DNA from: Bacteroides sp.
GTDB taxonomy: Bacteria > Bacillota > Clostridia > Oscillospirales > Acutalibacteraceae
Length of the DNA: 43,956 nucleotides
NCBI GenBank assembly: GCA_023665085.1
Contig: JAMPEQ010000015.1
Span: 1-43,956, forward strand
Reading direction: 5' to 3'
The position numbers and the translations under genes are program-made. Each line of letters starts with the position of its first letter. Within the stretch, counting starts at the first letter, position 1. Shown in pieces: positions 34,008 to 43,804 of this stretch. The notes beneath the pieces were generated by a model. That model saw nothing but the letters and a program-made list of their open reading frames with translations. It was not told where the DNA came from and ran no database searches.

Positions 34008-35342
34008 ATGATGCAGATATTACAGATCGGTGAAGGCAATTTCCTAAGAGCTTTTGCTGAATATTATTTAGAGCTTGCTAAGAATAATAATACCTTTGAT
34101 GGTAGTGTTACGATTTGTCAGCCGAGAAATAATACAAAAACTATAAATATGCTGAAAGAGCAGGATTATAAATACAATATTCTGCTCAAGGGAAGAAAAA
34201 ATAACAGAATTGTCGATGAAACTGTTATGATTGATTGTGTATCAAGCTGCATCGATACGGTTGGTGAATACGATAAGCTTGTGAAATTATTTAAAAGCAG
34301 CAATCTTGAAATTGTTATATCAAATACTACGGAAGCAGGTATATGCTTTAACGCTGAAGATAAAATAGAAAACAGTCCGAATGTATCTTTTCCGGCAAAG
34401 GTAACAGCTTTGCTTTATGAACGATATATTGAAAATTCCTCTCCGCTTATTTTTCTTCCTGTTGAATTAATAGATAATAATGGTGACGAACTGAAAAAAT
34501 GCATAATTAAATATGCGAAATTATGGGCATTGCCTGACGCGTTTACAGAATATATTAATTCGTGCCATTTCTGCAATACATTGGTTGACAGAATTGTAAC
34601 AGGTCATACAGAATATGAAAATGACTGCTGTGCTGTTGCGTGCGAACCCTATGGCAGCTGGATAATCTCTGCAGATGATACTGCTAAAAAGAAATTGTCA
34701 GCACTGTTCAATAAAATTGATGACATTACATACAGCGATAATTTGTCTGCCTATCGTAATCGTAAGGTCAGAATTCTGAATGGTGCACATACAATGTCCG
34801 TTCTGGCCGGGTATAATATGGGATTTAATATTGTTCGTGACATGTTAAAGGATGATACAATAAATAGCTTTATACGAAAAGGTTTGTATGATGAGATTAT
34901 ACCAACTATAAATATGCCGGAAGATGTCCTAAGAGCTTTTGCAGATTCAGTTCTTGAGCGTTTTGATAACCCGTTTATAGATCATAAGCTGTTTGACATC
35001 AGTCTCAATTCTGTTTCTAAATTTAAAGCACGCTGTCTCGGCTCAATAATTGATTATATCAATATTTTTAATAAAGCTCCGTCTGCATTGTCATTTGCTT
35101 TTGCTGAAATGATCAATTTTTATTATAATAGAAACGGCTATACGCCTAATGACAGCGAAAGTGTTACGAGCTTTTTCAGTGATAAACATTTTGATATAGT
35201 GTCAGACACACTTTCAAATGCAGATTTTTGGGATATGGATTTAACTCAGGTGGATTATTTATATAATGAAGTAAAAAAGTATTATGATAAAATTGTTAAT
35301 CTCGGTGTAAGAAAAGCTATGGAGGGTGTTTGCAATGAATAA
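34008..35342 (+). CDS. uxaB: Tagaturonate reductase UxaB
   Basis: About 445 residues from the ATG at 34008 (the next codon at 34011 is also ATG). Any start further upstream would lie in the terminator. Motifs of the mannitol dehydrogenase/tagaturonate reductase family: LQIGEGNFLRAFAEYYLELA (Rossmann start), a central ISNTTEAGI, FLPVELIDNNGDELK, and RKVRILNGAHTMSVLAGY. It reduces D-tagaturonate to D-altronate with NADH in galacturonate breakdown. It overlaps uxaA by 8 nt, so both steps are made together. Confidence 0.93.
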   Translation: MMQILQIGEGNFLRAFAEYYLELAKNNNTFDGSVTICQPRNNTKTINMLKEQDYKYNILLKGRKNNRIVDETVMIDCVSSCIDTVGEYDKLVKLFKSSNLEIVISNTTEAGICFNAEDKIENSPNVSFPAKVTALLYERYIENSSPLIFLPVELIDNNGDELKKCIIKYAKLWALPDAFTEYINSCHFCNTLVDRIVTGHTEYENDCCAVACEPYGSWIISADDTAKKKLSALFNKIDDITYSDNLSAYRNRKVRILNGAHTMSVLAGYNMGFNIVRDMLKDDTINSFIRKGLYDEIIPTINMPEDVLRAFADSVLERFDNPFIDHKLFDISLNSVSKFKARCLGSIIDYINIFNKAPSALSFAFAEMINFYYNRNGYTPNDSESVTSFFSDKHFDIVSDTLSNADFWDMDLTQVDYLYNEVKKYYDKIVNLGVRKAMEGVCNE

Positions 35343-36804
35343 ATTATTTTTAATTAATGAGCTTGACAATGTTGCGATTGCTCTAGAACCTCTTCAAAAA
35401 GGATATACAGAAAACGGAATTACAGTTTTGAATGATATTCCTTTCGGTCATAAAGTACTGTTAGAGGATTTAAAATGCGGAAGTAATATTATTAAATACG
35501 GCAATCCTATAGGTCATCTTATTTGTGATGCAAAAAAAGGAAGCTATATTCATGAGCATAATATGAAAACAAATCTGAATGACAAGCTTGAATATACTTA
35601 TGAAGAGTTCGATTGCAGTAAAGCCGAAAAGTCTGAACTTTATTTTGACGGATATTTAAGACCTGACGGCAGAGCAGGCACAAGAAATGAAATTTGGATA
35701 ATTTCGACAGTCGGCTGTATAAATAATACTGTAAGACAAATTGAAAAACTTGCACAGAATATGCATATGGATGAAATCGACGGCGTCTTTGCTTATACTC
35801 ATCCTTATGGCTGCAGCCAGATGGGTGAGGATCAGGAAAATACAAGAAAAATACTTGCCTCGCTGATTAATCATTCCAACGCAGGTGCAGTACTTGTTGT
35901 CTCACTGGGATGTGAAAATACCAATGTTAAAGAGCTGAAAAAATATCTGGGAAATTATGACGAAAACCGAGTGAAGTTTTTAGTTACTCAGGATTGCGCG
36001 GATGAGCTGGAGGAGGCAGAAAAGCTTTTACATGAGCTGTATAATTATGCTCGTCAGTTTAAACGTGAAAAACTTCCTTGCGATAAGCTGATTGTTGGCT
36101 TTAAATGCGGTGGCTCTGATGCTTTCAGCGGTATAACTGCAAATGCCCTTTGCGGAAGAATTACTGATATGCTTACTGATAACAATTCAACAGCAATACT
36201 GACTGAAGTTCCTGAAATGTTCGGTGCAGAGCATATTTTAATGAAACGTGCCGAGAACAAAGCAACTTTTGAAAAAATAGTCGGCATGATAAATGGCTAC
36301 AAGGATTATTTTTCATCTCATAATCAGGTTTGCTATGAAAATCCTTCACCCGGAAATCATGACGGTGGTATTACTACTTTAGAAGAAAAATCACTTGGCT
36401 GTATTCAAAAAGGCGGTAATGCAGCTGTTACCGATGTTCTTGATTATGGTGAAACAGCAGTGAAAAGCGGTCTGAACTTATTAACAGGATGCGGAAATGA
36501 TATCGTATCTACAACTAATTTAACATGTTCAGGCGCTAACGTTATTATGTTTACAACAGGCAGAGGAACACCTCTTGGTGCTCCTGTTCCGACAATCAAG
36601 ATTTCTTCAAATTCTATCCTTGCCCAAAAGAAGTCAAACTGGATTGATTTTAATGCAGGTGATATTATTATAAATAATGATTTTGACGGATATACTGATG
36701 ATTTGATGAAGCTGCTTCTGGCTGTTGCATCAGGTGAAAAAACTAAAAATGAAATTAATAATTACAGAGAAATTGCAATATTCAAAGACGGAGTAACAAT
36801 GTAG
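35335..36804 (+). CDS. uxaA: Altronate dehydratase UxaA
   Basis: About 489 residues from the ATG at 35335, chosen because GGAGGG precedes it. An N-terminal SAF domain (about 1-95; DNVAIALEPLQKGY, then IPFGHKVLLEDL) is followed by the catalytic UxaA domain with GYLRPDGRAGTRNEIWIIST, a YTHPYGCSQMGED motif, GFKCGGSDAFSGITANA and LTGCGNDIVSTT. It dehydrates D-altronate to 2-keto-3-deoxygluconate. The Cys-rich motifs fit its metal requirement. Kinase and aldolase for the next steps are not in this window. Confidence 0.94.
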   Translation: MNKLFLINELDNVAIALEPLQKGYTENGITVLNDIPFGHKVLLEDLKCGSNIIKYGNPIGHLICDAKKGSYIHEHNMKTNLNDKLEYTYEEFDCSKAEKSELYFDGYLRPDGRAGTRNEIWIISTVGCINNTVRQIEKLAQNMHMDEIDGVFAYTHPYGCSQMGEDQENTRKILASLINHSNAGAVLVVSLGCENTNVKELKKYLGNYDENRVKFLVTQDCADELEEAEKLLHELYNYARQFKREKLPCDKLIVGFKCGGSDAFSGITANALCGRITDMLTDNNSTAILTEVPEMFGAEHILMKRAENKATFEKIVGMINGYKDYFSSHNQVCYENPSPGNHDGGITTLEEKSLGCIQKGGNAAVTDVLDYGETAVKSGLNLLTGCGNDIVSTTNLTCSGANVIMFTTGRGTPLGAPVPTIKISSNSILAQKKSNWIDFNAGDIIINNDFDGYTDDLMKLLLAVASGEKTKNEINNYREIAIFKDGVTM

Positions 36805-36842
36805 TTATTATGTTGCCTCAAATAAATTAGGTGTTTATCTGC

Positions 36843-36871
36843 TTGACAATTTAATCTGATTTTGATAATAT
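36843..36871 (+). promoter_or_regulatory. Promoter of the valS T-box transcript
   Basis: TTGACA (36843-36848), 17-nt spacer, TAATAT (36866-36871). Confidence 0.75.
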
Positions 36872-36879
36872 AGTTTCAG

Positions 36880-37115
36880 TATATAACAGCTGTGAAAAAG
36901 AGGAGTATCCTGCTTCAATCTTTCAGAGAGTGTCCGTTTGGTGAAAGGGCATAGGGCGAACAGGTGAAGGTAGCTTTTGAGCTGACTTGGCGAAACAGCA
37001 GTAGCCTTGTCCGTAAGTCTGCGTTAAAGATTTGAGTGGCATTTATTAAATGCAATTTGAGTGGTACCACGGAATTTATGCTTTCGTCTCATTATGAGAT
37101 GAAAGCTTTTTTATT
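36880..37115 (+). ncRNA. T-box leader of valS
   Basis: A tRNA-sensing leader. The stem I S-turn word AGTA (in GAGGAGTATCC), the downstream GGTGAAAG-type segments, the T-box itself (GAGTGGTACCACGG near 37059-37072) and the terminator GCTTTCGTCTCA/TGAGATGAAAGC (37080-37106) with a T-run are all seen. The likely specifier is GTA (Val) in GAAGGTAGCT (near 36967). Uncharged tRNA-Val should stabilise the antiterminator and turn on valS. Confidence 0.93.
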
Positions 37116-37146
37116 TATAATAATAAAGTTTAAGGAGTTGTTAGTT

Positions 37147-39771
37147 ATGGCAAAAGAACTTGCAAAGCAGTATAATCCTTCCGATGTAGAGGATCGTACC
37201 TATAAATTCTGGTGTGATAATAAGTATTTTCACGCTGAAGTAAATCCAAAGAAAAAGCCTTATACAATTGTTATCCCTCCGCCTAATATTACAGGACAGC
37301 TTCATATGGGACATGCACTTGATAATACTCTTCAGGACATTCTCATCCGCTGGAGAAGAATGCAGGGCTACGAAGCATTATGGCTTCCGGGAACAGATCA
37401 TGCTTCCATTGCAACTGAGGCCAAAATTGTTGAGGCAATGAGAAATGAAGGCGTTACAAAAGATGATATCGGACGTGACGGATTTCTTGAAAGAGCATGG
37501 GCATGGAAAGATCAGTACGGCTCACGCATTATTGAACAGCTTAAGAAAATGGGCTCTTCATGTGACTGGGACAGAGAGCGTTTTACTATGGACGAGGGCT
37601 GCTCAAAGGCAGTAAAAGAAGTATTCGTAAATCTTTATGAAAAAGGTTTAATATATCAGGGAAAGCGTATGGTAAACTGGTGCCCTCACTGCTGTACTAC
37701 AATTTCTGATGCAGAGGTTGAATATGAGGATCAGGCAGGTCATTTCTGGCATCTCCGTTATCCTTTCAAGGACGGAAGCGGATATCTTGAGCTGGCTACT
37801 ACCAGACCTGAGACCTTACTGGGTGATACTGCTGTTGCAGTAAACCCTAATGATGAAAGATACAGTGATTTAATAGGAAAAACTCTCATTCTTCCAATCG
37901 TACACCGTGAAATACCTGTTATCGCAGATGAATATGTTGATATTGAATTCGGAACAGGTGTTGTTAAAATTACTCCTGCACATGATCCTAACGACTATGA
38001 AGTTGGTCTGCGTCATAATCTTGAAATTATTGATGTTATGACTGATGATGGTCATATTGCTGACGGCTGGGGTAAGTATTCAGGCATGGATAGATATGAG
38101 TGCCGTAAAGAAATCGTTAAGGACTTAGAGTCCGAAGGTGCTTTGATTGAAATAGAGGATTACAGCCACAATGTCGGCACATGCTATCGCTGTCATACAT
38201 CAATAGAGCCCCGCCTTTCAAAGCAGTGGTTTGTAAAAATGGAACCTCTTGCTAAGCCTGCAATTGATGTTGTAAGAAACGGCAAGGTTAAATTTGTTCC
38301 TGAAAGATTTGATAAAATTTACTATCACTGGATGGAAAATATTAAGGATTGGTGTATTTCACGTCAGCTTTGGTGGGGACACAGAATTCCTGCATGGTAC
38401 TGTGACGACTGCGGTGAAGTTACTGTTTCCAAGGATGAGCCTTGCACATGTTCTCACTGCGGCAGCAAGAATATAAAACAAGATCCTGATACTCTTGATA
38501 CTTGGTTTTCATCTGCACTTTGGCCTTTCTCAACTCTTGGTTTCCCTGATAATACAGAAGAACTCAAGTATTTCTATCCTACTAATACTCTTGTTACAGG
38601 CTATGATATTATTTTCTTCTGGGTATCAAGAATGATTTTTTCAGCAGTTGAGCATACAGATAATATCCCTTTTGATACTGTTTTAATTCATGGACTTGTT
38701 CGTGACGCACAGGGAAGAAAAATGAGTAAGTCTCTGGGCAACGGAATTGATCCGCTTCTCATCATTGATGAGTATGGTGCCGATGCTCTCAGATTTACCC
38801 TGGCTACAGGTAATTCCCCAGGAAATGATATGCGTTTTTCAGATGATAAGGTTAAAGCTTCACGCAACTTTGCAAATAAGCTTTGGAATGCTGCAAGATT
38901 TGTACTTATGTATCTTGAAGATTTTAAGTATAACGGATTGCCTGAAAAACTTGACATTGAGGATAAATGGATTATTTCAAAGGTAAATGCACTTGCAAAA
39001 GAGGTTACTGATAATCTTGAAAAGTTTGAGCTTGGTATTGCAATTCAGAAACTTTATGATTTCATCTGGGATGTTTTCTGTGACTGGTATATTGAAATTG
39101 CAAAAATCAGACTTCAGTCAGATGACGAACAGGCAAAAGAAACTGCCAAGTCAGTTCTTGTTTATGTTCTTACTGATATTCTCAAACTGCTTCATCCGTT
39201 TATGCCGTTTATTACAGAAGAAATATATCAAGCCATTCCGCATGACGAGGAGTCAATCATGATTTCCAAGTGGGTAGAATTTGATGAAAGCCTTGATTTT
39301 TCAGCTGATGAGTCTGAAATGGAGCGTATTATGAAAGCTATTCGTGCTGTTCGTAACCGTCGTTCCGAAATGAATATTCCGCCAAGCAGAAAAGCATCAG
39401 TTTACGTTGAAACTGATTATGCTGATACTTTTGAAGACGGTGCAAAGTTTATTATCAGACTTGCATCTGCAAATGATGTAAAAATCAACAGTGATATTTC
39501 TGCACTTGGAAATACAGTAACTATTATTACCGATGATGCAAAAATTTATATTCCTATGGGTGACCTTGTTGATTTTGAGGCTGAAAGAAAACGTCTAGAA
39601 AAAGAGCTTGCTCAGTGTCAGGATAAGCTTGACTTTATTAATAAAAAGCTTTCAAATCCGGGTTTTGTAAATAAAGCACCTGAAAAGGTTGTTGCACAGA
39701 ATAAGGAAGATGCAGCTAAGCTTGAAGAAAAGATTGCCAATATAAAAAATTCTATTGAAAATCTGGGTTAA
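37147..39771 (+). CDS. valS: Valyl-tRNA synthetase
   Basis: An 874-residue class I synthetase. I use the ATG at 37147 ([20 protein letters not shown]) behind AAGGAG; a longer frame upstream runs through the T-box terminator. HIGH motif is in [15 protein letters not shown] (about residues 44-58), the KMSKS loop in [14 protein letters not shown] (about 525-538), the editing domain includes [19 protein letters not shown], and the tRNA-binding C-terminal coiled coil runs from [16 protein letters not shown] to the end. folC follows 2 nt after the stop. Confidence 0.97.
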   Translation: MAKELAKQYNPSDVEDRTYKFWCDNKYFHAEVNPKKKPYTIVIPPPNITGQLHMGHALDNTLQDILIRWRRMQGYEALWLPGTDHASIATEAKIVEAMRNEGVTKDDIGRDGFLERAWAWKDQYGSRIIEQLKKMGSSCDWDRERFTMDEGCSKAVKEVFVNLYEKGLIYQGKRMVNWCPHCCTTISDAEVEYEDQAGHFWHLRYPFKDGSGYLELATTRPETLLGDTAVAVNPNDERYSDLIGKTLILPIVHREIPVIADEYVDIEFGTGVVKITPAHDPNDYEVGLRHNLEIIDVMTDDGHIADGWGKYSGMDRYECRKEIVKDLESEGALIEIEDYSHNVGTCYRCHTSIEPRLSKQWFVKMEPLAKPAIDVVRNGKVKFVPERFDKIYYHWMENIKDWCISRQLWWGHRIPAWYCDDCGEVTVSKDEPCTCSHCGSKNIKQDPDTLDTWFSSALWPFSTLGFPDNTEELKYFYPTNTLVTGYDIIFFWVSRMIFSAVEHTDNIPFDTVLIHGLVRDAQGRKMSKSLGNGIDPLLIIDEYGADALRFTLATGNSPGNDMRFSDDKVKASRNFANKLWNAARFVLMYLEDFKYNGLPEKLDIEDKWIISKVNALAKEVTDNLEKFELGIAIQKLYDFIWDVFCDWYIEIAKIRLQSDDEQAKETAKSVLVYVLTDILKLLHPFMPFITEEIYQAIPHDEESIMISKWVEFDESLDFSADESEMERIMKAIRAVRNRRSEMNIPPSRKASVYVETDYADTFEDGAKFIIRLASANDVKINSDISALGNTVTIITDDAKIYIPMGDLVDFEAERKRLEKELAQCQDKLDFINKKLSNPGFVNKAPEKVVAQNKEDAAKLEEKIANIKNSIENLG

Positions 39772-39773
39772 TT

Positions 39774-40868
39774 ATGGATTACTGTGAAGCATTAGATTTT
39801 ATTACAAAAAAAATGAGCCTCGGCATTCAGCCGGGGCTTGAACGTATAGATAAGCTTTTGTCTGCTTTAGGCAATCCTCAGAATGATTTAAAGATTATTC
39901 ATATTGCAGGTACTAACGGCAAGGGTACTGTAGCCGCAACAATAGCCGAAGCACTTAAAAATAACGGATATAAAGCAGGCCTTTTCACTTCTCCCTGGGT
40001 AATTGATTACAGAGAGCAGATTCAGATTAATTCTGATTTTATAAGTGAAAATGATTTTTCAGCACTTATTGATACAATAAAAAGATTAGATATTGAAGCC
40101 ACTGAATTTGAAATCCTTACCGCTGTAATGTATTTATACTTTAAAAATAAAAAAGTTGATTATGCAGTTGTTGAGTGCGGTATGGGCGGACTTGGTGATT
40201 CCACAAATACTGAGGACAAAAATATTTCTGTTATAACCTCTGTTGCTGTTGATCATACCGATTTTCTTGGTGATACTATTGAAAAAATAGCACAGGAAAA
40301 GGCAGGAATTATTAAAAAAAATTCAGTATGCATTTTGTATCCAAACAAAGCAGTTGAGCATATTTTTGAAGAAAAATGCAGTGTTCTTAATTCAAAACTT
40401 ATTAAAATTGAATCTAAAAAGAATTTTGAAGAAAACAATCTTGCAGTTGTAAACGAAGTTTTAAAGCTTATTGGTATAAAAGAGGTTAATTGTTTGTGCT
40501 ATCCTCCTGCAAGGCAGGAAAAAATTAATTCGGTTTTAATAGACGGCGGTCATAATGTGGATTCTGCAATGGCTCTTAAGCCTGTTATAAATAATGAAGT
40601 TGCACTTATCGGCATGATGCAGGATAAAAATGTTGACGGTTATTTATCCTTGATTGCACCTAAATGCAAAAAAATTATTGCAACGACTCCGAATAATTCC
40701 CGTTCAATGACGGCTGAAAGGCTTGCGCAAATTGCACAAAAATACTGTTCTGATATAATAGCTGTTTCCAATCCAAATGAGGCACTTGAGTTTGCGCAGA
40801 AGCAGGGACTGACTCTTGTCTGCGGATCATTTTATCTTGCGAGAGATATAAGAAATAAATTAATATAA
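39774..40868 (+). CDS. folC: Folylpolyglutamate synthase/dihydrofolate synthase, short form
   Basis: A 364-residue Mur-ligase-like enzyme adding glutamates to folates. P-loop HIAGTNGKGTVAATIAEAL (about 43-61), FTSPWVIDYREQIQIN, the VECGMGGLGDSTN motif, VAVDHTDFLGDTIEKIAQEK and IDGGHNVDSAMAL are present. It is about 50-60 residues shorter than typical; the gap falls between the central domain and the PGR-like segment (here PPARQE). All catalytic motifs remain, so it is probably active. It is co-transcribed with valS. Confidence 0.92.
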   Translation: MDYCEALDFITKKMSLGIQPGLERIDKLLSALGNPQNDLKIIHIAGTNGKGTVAATIAEALKNNGYKAGLFTSPWVIDYREQIQINSDFISENDFSALIDTIKRLDIEATEFEILTAVMYLYFKNKKVDYAVVECGMGGLGDSTNTEDKNISVITSVAVDHTDFLGDTIEKIAQEKAGIIKKNSVCILYPNKAVEHIFEEKCSVLNSKLIKIESKKNFEENNLAVVNEVLKLIGIKEVNCLCYPPARQEKINSVLIDGGHNVDSAMALKPVINNEVALIGMMQDKNVDGYLSLIAPKCKKIIATTPNNSRSMTAERLAQIAQKYCSDIIAVSNPNEALEFAQKQGLTLVCGSFYLARDIRNKLI

Positions 40869-40901
40869 TTTTATTTCAGTACAAAATTTGATAAATTATT
40901 T

Positions 40902-40943
40902 AATACCAATCTGTTATTATTATGGCAGATTGGTATTTTTTTG
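40902..40943 (+). terminator. Terminator of valS-folC
   Basis: AATACCAATCTG (40902-40913) pairs with CAGATTGGTATT (40926-40937) and is followed by TTTTTTG. Confidence 0.93.
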
Positions 40944-40984
40944 TGTAGTTGATAATGTGAAAAACATACTATTCATTGCCTAAC

Positions 40985-41048
40985 ATCACGCCTTGTACGG
41001 CTACGTGAGGAAGTTCGTGATTTTTATTACTATTTGTAGCCGGAAAGG
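40985..41048 (+). promoter_or_regulatory. Foldable leader before spoIIAA
   Basis: Competing arms are visible: ATCACG (40985-40990) with CGTGAT (41016-41021) followed by TTTTATTA, a terminator-like form; TCACG with CGTGA (41004-41008); and CGGCTAC (40998-41004) with GTAGCCG (41036-41042), directly before GGAAAGG. They cannot all form at once. Confidence 0.4.
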
Positions 41049-41061
41049 CTTTGTGAATGAA

Positions 41062-41394
41062 ATGAATGTAACCATTGAATCAAGCGGCAGTGTTGTAATA
41101 GCATATTTGATTGGAGAAATTGACCATCACACTGCACCTGAGGTAAGATCAAAAATTGATGAGGTGATTTGTTCCAGAAAGCCAACACATATGATTATTG
41201 ATTTCAGAAATGTAAGCTTTATGGATTCTTCGGGTATAGGACTTGTTATGGGAAGATACAGATTACTGCAGAACACCAGTCAGATGTCTACACTGGAGAT
41301 AAGAAATGTTACCATGCAGGCAAAAAAAATCATGGAGCTTGCTGGTCTCGGAAGAATAGCAATAATTAAGGAGTATCAAAATGAAGAAAATTAA
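41062..41394 (+). CDS. spoIIAA: Anti-sigma F factor antagonist SpoIIAA
   Basis: A 110-residue STAS-domain protein from the ATG at 41062, the usual family start (MNVTIESSG, then GEIDHHTAPEVRSKIDE). A GTG at 41053 is an alternative. The phosphorylated serine is Ser57 in FMDSSGIGLVMGRYRL. Unphosphorylated SpoIIAA frees sigma F from SpoIIAB in the forespore. It overlaps spoIIAB by 14 nt. Confidence 0.95.
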   Translation: MNVTIESSGSVVIAYLIGEIDHHTAPEVRSKIDEVICSRKPTHMIIDFRNVSFMDSSGIGLVMGRYRLLQNTSQMSTLEIRNVTMQAKKIMELAGLGRIAIIKEYQNEEN

Positions 41395-41818
41395 TGAATT
41401 TAGACTGACTCTTGACAGTAAAAGTATTAATGAAGGTTTTGCAAGAGTTGTTGTATCAGCTTTTGTCACTCCTCTTGATCCGACACTGGAGGAAATTGCA
41501 GACATAAAAACAGCAGTCAGTGAAGCAGTAACTAATTGTATTGTACATGCCTACAGGGAAAGTTTTGGAAAGATTTACATAACAGCTTTAATTACAGATG
41601 AAAATATAATTAAAATTACTATCAGGGATAAAGGGTGCGGAATTGAGGATGTAAATCAGGCAATGACACCTCTTTATACAACCGGTGAGGGCGACAGAGC
41701 AGGACTCGGGTTTACAGTCATGGAAAGCTTTTGTGATAAAATCAAAGTGCGCTCAATAAAAGGAAAAGGCACTACGGTTACTCTTATAAAAAAGATAGAA
41801 GGCAAGGTTAAATGGTAA
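41381..41818 (+). CDS. spoIIAB: Anti-sigma F factor / serine kinase SpoIIAB
   Basis: A 145-residue GHKL-type kinase that both holds sigma F and phosphorylates SpoIIAA. N-box DIKTAVSEAVTNCIVHAY (about 42-59), G1 RDKGCGIED (about 86-94) and G2 DRAGLGFTVMESF (about 110-122) are intact. It starts behind AAGGAG within spoIIAA and overlaps sigF by 7 nt. Confidence 0.96.
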   Translation: MKKINEFRLTLDSKSINEGFARVVVSAFVTPLDPTLEEIADIKTAVSEAVTNCIVHAYRESFGKIYITALITDENIIKITIRDKGCGIEDVNQAMTPLYTTGEGDRAGLGFTVMESFCDKIKVRSIKGKGTTVTLIKKIEGKVKW

Positions 41819-42468
41819 CTCAAAGCAGAGATGAAATGATAACAGAGAATATTGGACTGGTTCATTCTATTGCTAATCGTTTCAGGGGCAGAGGTACTGA
41901 TTATGAAGATTTGTTTCAAAGCGGATGCATAGGACTTATCAAAGCGGTTGATAATTTTGACGAAAGTAAGGGCTTTGCTTTTTCAACTTATGCAGTTCCT
42001 GTAATAATGGGTGAAATAAGACGTATTTTTCGTGACGGAGGTGCAATAAAAGTAAGTCGTGCATTAAAAGAAAAAGCAATAAAGGCACAGGCTTTAAGAG
42101 ATAAATATATAAATAGAGAATTGCGTGAGCCAACAGTTGCGGAATTATCTGAAATGCTTGATTGTACGCCAGAAGAGACTGCAGAAATTCTCAATGTTAT
42201 CACGCCTATGCTTTCACTTAACAGCTTTGGTGAGGATGGAGAGGATACAATTGATATACCTGTAGATGAAAGCGAACAGCTTTTTGACAGATTATCGGTA
42301 CAACAGCTTGTTTCACATCTTGACGATAAAGAAAAAGCATTAATTGATATGAGATATTATAAAGGATATACTCAAGCGAAGACGGCAAAGTATCTCGGAG
42401 TGTCACAGGTACAAGTTTCAAGAAAGGAAAAAGCAATTCTCCAAAAACTGCGCAGCCTTATGTGCTGA
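41812..42468 (+). CDS. sigF: RNA polymerase sigma factor SigF (sporulation)
   Basis: A 218-residue sigma-70 family factor. Region 2 has DYEDLFQSGCIGLIKAVDNF and FAFSTYAVPVIMGEIRRIFR; region 3 includes VSRALKEKAIKAQALRDKYI; region 4 helix-turn-helix is GYTQAKTAKYLGVSQVQVSR. Third gene of the spoIIA operon, so it is assigned to sigma F rather than sigma G. It directs early forespore transcription. Confidence 0.96.
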   Translation: MVTQSRDEMITENIGLVHSIANRFRGRGTDYEDLFQSGCIGLIKAVDNFDESKGFAFSTYAVPVIMGEIRRIFRDGGAIKVSRALKEKAIKAQALRDKYINRELREPTVAELSEMLDCTPEETAEILNVITPMLSLNSFGEDGEDTIDIPVDESEQLFDRLSVQQLVSHLDDKEKALIDMRYYKGYTQAKTAKYLGVSQVQVSRKEKAILQKLRSLMC

Positions 42469-42557
42469 AAAATTTTATAAGTTTTTTCGAAATTTTTGCG
42501 ATATATTTTTAATTTTGCGGTACTACATTATAGAAACACATTTCTTGGAGGTAGCCT

Positions 42558-42635
42558 ATGGAAACTTTAATCATATTTAATTCAATAGCTATATTGGCAA
42601 TGACAGTATTATTTGACTGTAAAAAAAGGAAATGA
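42558..42635 (+). CDS. 25-residue single-span membrane peptide
   Basis: ATG at 42558 follows GGAGG at 6 nt. The peptide begins METLIIFNSIAILAM, continues hydrophobic to VLFD and ends CKKRK, so one membrane helix with a cytoplasmic basic tail is likely. A perfect terminator palindrome overlaps its stop. It lies 90 nt after sigF and looks like a real gene too short for usual gene finders. I know no homologue; its place suggests, but does not prove, a sporulation role. Confidence 0.6.
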   Translation: METLIIFNSIAILAMTVLFDCKKRK

Positions 42636-42660
42636 CTAACCGATCGGTTAGTCATTTTTT
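42632..42660 (+). terminator. Terminator after the 25-codon gene
   Basis: The perfect palindrome 42632-42655 (ATGACTAACCGA and complement) is followed by TTTTTT. Being symmetric with A/T flanks, it may also terminate metA from the other strand. Confidence 0.9.
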
Positions 42661-42688
42661 ATAATGTATATTTACGTTATATGATTTT

Positions 42689-43603
42689 CTATAATGTATT
42701 TAAATCATATGGTGTTTTCTGATATACGAAGTAATTAAGCCAGTTTGAAAAAATTAAGCTGGCGCTGCTTTTCCAACTCATAATAGGAACAAGCTTTTCA
42801 TCATCATTAGGAAAATAATTATACGGAATATCAATATCCAGTCCTTTTTCCTTATCTCTGAAATACTCTTTAGCAAGAGTGTCTCGGTCATATTCACTGT
42901 GTCCTGTAACAAAAAATTGCCTGCAGTCCATATCAGATACAATATGAACTCCCGAAATTTCACTGTAAGAAATAATCTGCAGTTGTTTTATTTGTGCAAT
43001 ATCCTGTCTGCTGATATCAGTGTGCCTTGAATGCGGAACATAATACTCATCATCAAGACCTCTCATAAGAGGATGTGTAACATCAAGACTGCGATGAGGA
43101 AAAACTCCGAACATCTTTTTTTCAAGAGGCTTTTTCTTTACACCGTAATGATAATACAAACCTGCCTGTGCTCCCCAGCATATATGAAATGTTGAATAAA
43201 CGTTTTTCTTAGACCATTCCATAATTTCGCAAAGTTCCTGCCAGTAATCGACTTTTTCAAATTCAAGATGTTCAACAGGCGCACCGGTAATAATCATTCC
43301 GTCATATCTGCTGCTTTTTATTTCGTCAAAAACTTTATAGAACTTATCCATATGACTTTTGGAAACATTTTTTGATTCATGACTTTTAACCTGCAGAAAA
43401 TCTATGTCAATCTGAAGAGGAGAGTTGCTTAGAAGCCTCAGAAGCTGAGTTTCTGTTTCAAGCTTTGTAGGCATTAAATTAAGTATGACAATTTTTAAAG
43501 GTCTGATATCCTGCATGTTAGCTCTTCGCTTACTCATGACAAAGATATTCTCAATTTCAAGATTTTGTTTTGCAGGTAAAGCGTCATCAATTCTGATAGG
43601 CAC
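42689..43603 (-). CDS. metA: Homoserine O-acetyltransferase (MetA fold)
   Basis: 304 residues from the GTG at 43603, chosen because GAAAGGAG lies 8 nt upstream and the family begins MPI-R/K. Catalytic Cys142 ([10 protein letters not shown]), His235 and Glu237 (VTGHSEYD) fall at the canonical MetA numbers. Residue 111 is Glu (GAPVEHLEF). In studied MetA proteins Glu111 goes with acetyl-CoA and Gly111 with succinyl-CoA, so this enzyme probably makes O-acetylhomoserine for methionine synthesis despite its usual succinyltransferase name. No SAM riboswitch or T-box is seen upstream. Confidence 0.93.
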   Translation of the reverse strand: MPIRIDDALPAKQNLEIENIFVMSKRRANMQDIRPLKIVILNLMPTKLETETQLLRLLSNSPLQIDIDFLQVKSHESKNVSKSHMDKFYKVFDEIKSSRYDGMIITGAPVEHLEFEKVDYWQELCEIMEWSKKNVYSTFHICWGAQAGLYYHYGVKKKPLEKKMFGVFPHRSLDVTHPLMRGLDDEYYVPHSRHTDISRQDIAQIKQLQIISYSEISGVHIVSDMDCRQFFVTGHSEYDRDTLAKEYFRDKEKGLDIDIPYNYFPNDDEKLVPIMSWKSSASLIFSNWLNYFVYQKTPYDLNTL

Positions 43604-43690
43604 AATATCAGCTCCTTTCAATATAATGTAATAAAGTATATATATAATACACTATTAATAATAAATAATCCATATATAATTCGTTATATG

Positions 43691-43719
43691 ATTATAACAA
43701 ATAAAATTTTTGTTTGCAA
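43691..43719 (-). promoter_or_regulatory. Promoter of metA
   Basis: Minus strand: TTGCAA (43719-43714), 17-nt spacer, perfect TATAAT (43696-43691), giving a leader of about 80 nt. Confidence 0.65.
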
Positions 43720-43770
43720 CTGATAATTTTTGTATAAAATGCCATTATTGAATTTTTTTGTAAATAAGTG

Positions 43771-43798
43771 TTGACTTTTTGAGAAAAAATGATAAAAT
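43771..43798 (+). promoter_or_regulatory. Promoter of the gene at the right edge
   Basis: TTGACT (43771-43776), 16-nt spacer, TAAAAT (43793-43798). Confidence 0.6.
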
Positions 43799-43804
43799 AG
43801 TGTC

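Noticed and set aside
37036-37146. N-terminal extension of valyl-tRNA synthetase
   Set aside because: The extension lies in the T-box and its terminator; the ATG at 37147 has AAGGAG and begins at the conserved N-terminus.
40993-41061. Longer SpoIIAA starting at TTG 40993
   Set aside because: The added residues are not family-like and lie in the structured leader; the conserved N-terminus begins at 41062.
43604-43700. SAM riboswitch or T-box upstream of metA
   Set aside because: I looked for the conserved SAM-I core and the T-box sequence on the minus strand and saw neither; only a plain AT-rich leader.
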